This document shows positions 63,543 through 64,000 of a DNA stretch of 64,000 nucleotides, one piece after another; within the stretch, counting starts at the first letter, position 1, and every line of letters starts with the position of its first letter. The stretch spans positions 319,667-383,666 of the forward strand of contig NZ_KE340327.1 of NCBI RefSeq assembly GCF_000413435.1, in the 5' to 3' direction. The stretch is from Campylobacter ureolyticus ACS-301-V-Sch3b (GTDB lineage: Bacteria > Campylobacterota > Campylobacteria > Campylobacterales > Campylobacteraceae). The position numbers and the translations under genes are program-made. Below the pieces are notes generated by a model. That model was not told where the DNA came from, did not search any database, and saw only the letters and a list, made by a program, of their open reading frames with translations.

Positions 63543-64000
63543 ATGGCATCAAATACAAAAAAACCACTTACAGCAAAACAATCACTAGAAGAAGTTGAAG
63601 AGCTTTTTAAAGAAAATGAAAAAGGGTATGCAACTTATGAAAAACTTATTAAGCTTTTTGATAAAAGTCCAACCCAAGCAAATACTAAAAAAATAGAGTC
63701 TTTAGCTAAAAAATATAAAGTTACCCTAAAAACCTCAGCTGAAGTTGCGGAAATAAAAAATATCGAAGATGCCAAAAAAAAGGCATTAAAAGCTAAAAAA
63801 TATATAGAAGAAAATTTAGATGAAGAATTTGATATAACAAATGAAACAGAACTTTTAGAATGGGGTAGAAGTGAAAATCCAGTAAGAATGTATTTAAGAG
63901 AAATGGGACAAATTTCACTTCTAACAAAAGAGGAAGAAATTGAAATAAGCAAGCAAATTGAGCTTGGTGAGGATATCATAATAGATGCTTTTTGCTCGGT
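63543..64000 (+). CDS. rpoD: RNA polymerase primary sigma factor RpoD (N-terminal part, runs off the window)
   Basis: About 152 codons are visible from ATG 63543. The Lys-rich region 1.1 (about 1-95) is followed by NPVRMYLREMGQISLLTKEE (about 119-138), the hallmark of sigma-70 region 1.2, and the start of the region leading to 2. The gene continues past 64000, so regions 2-4 cannot be checked. Confidence 0.95.
   Translation, partial: MASNTKKPLTAKQSLEEVEELFKENEKGYATYEKLIKLFDKSPTQANTKKIESLAKKYKVTLKTSAEVAEIKNIEDAKKKALKAKKYIEENLDEEFDITNETELLEWGRSENPVRMYLREMGQISLLTKEEEIEISKQIELGEDIIIDAFCS

Overview
The window is AT-rich DNA from a member of the Campylobacterota, most likely the genus Campylobacter. 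The evidence is the tmRNA tag (ANNVKFAPAYAKVA, one residue from the C. jejuni tag as I remember it), an lgt-frdCAB block, a nadE-lpxK-thrC-kdsB block, a purU-cca neighbourhood, a RibB with a degenerate GTP-cyclohydrolase-II half, and cysteine-paired Sel1-repeat secreted proteins. I cannot name the species. No rRNA, tRNA or CRISPR array was found. Two structured RNAs are present: tmRNA (9310-9702) and RNase P RNA (about 24534-24860).

Region 1-1047 holds decayed copies of a paired membrane-protein family whose better preserved members lie at 30136-32170, then a Sel1-repeat protein. Region 1273-9323 is an integrated element of about 8 kb. It is bounded by 17-bp direct repeats matching the 3' end of the tmRNA gene and carries a tyrosine integrase next to that gene. 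Inside are an unknown protein coupled to the integrase, an AlpA-like regulator, a primase-like protein and a RepA-type helicase, an iteron-rich presumptive origin, a RelE/ParE-type toxin-antitoxin pair, a second AlpA-like regulator and a 54-codon small gene. It has no structural, packaging, relaxase or conjugation genes, so it looks like a phage satellite or a minimal integrated replicon.

The rest is core chromosome. 9804-12524 runs rightward: a Sel1-repeat protein, ruvB and an AI-2E-type permease. 12732-28200 runs leftward: menaquinol:fumarate reductase frdCAB, lgt, a Y-family polymerase, ribB, a HIT protein, trpC, a TPR protein, a YkgJ-type protein, a TrmN-type methylase, a flavin reductase, rnpB, a protoporphyrinogen oxidase, truD and thiL. 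28286-30060 holds an unknown protein and an SDR reductase. 30136-34305 holds the paired membrane proteins, metK and a phosphatase. 34437-41882 is a rightward run: nadE, a DegT-like aminotransferase, lpxK, a YdhR-like protein, argB, cutA, thrC, kdsB, a lipoprotein and a YiiX-like hydrolase.

41921-51278 runs leftward: gpsA, gatB, atpB, a TauE-type exporter, a TIGR02757 protein, rsmD, a small unknown protein, a MidA-type methyltransferase, argD, a TRIC-type channel and an M23 peptidase. After a rightward SYLF protein, 52189-60259 runs leftward: glyS, a newly noted 40-residue membrane protein, an EEP-family nuclease, trmL, purU, cca, a CiaD-position protein, a TPR-like protein, leuB and leuD. The window ends with a small membrane protein, a dicarboxylate/amino-acid symporter, azlCD and the start of rpoD.

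Many genes are packed with ATGA or TAATG overlaps, implying long co-translated operons. The observations most worth following are the satellite-like element and its coupled unknown gene, the missing Glu in FrdC at the position of the W. succinogenes E-pathway residue, the decaying paired membrane-protein family with its coupled leader ORF, and the small membrane protein wedged before glyS.
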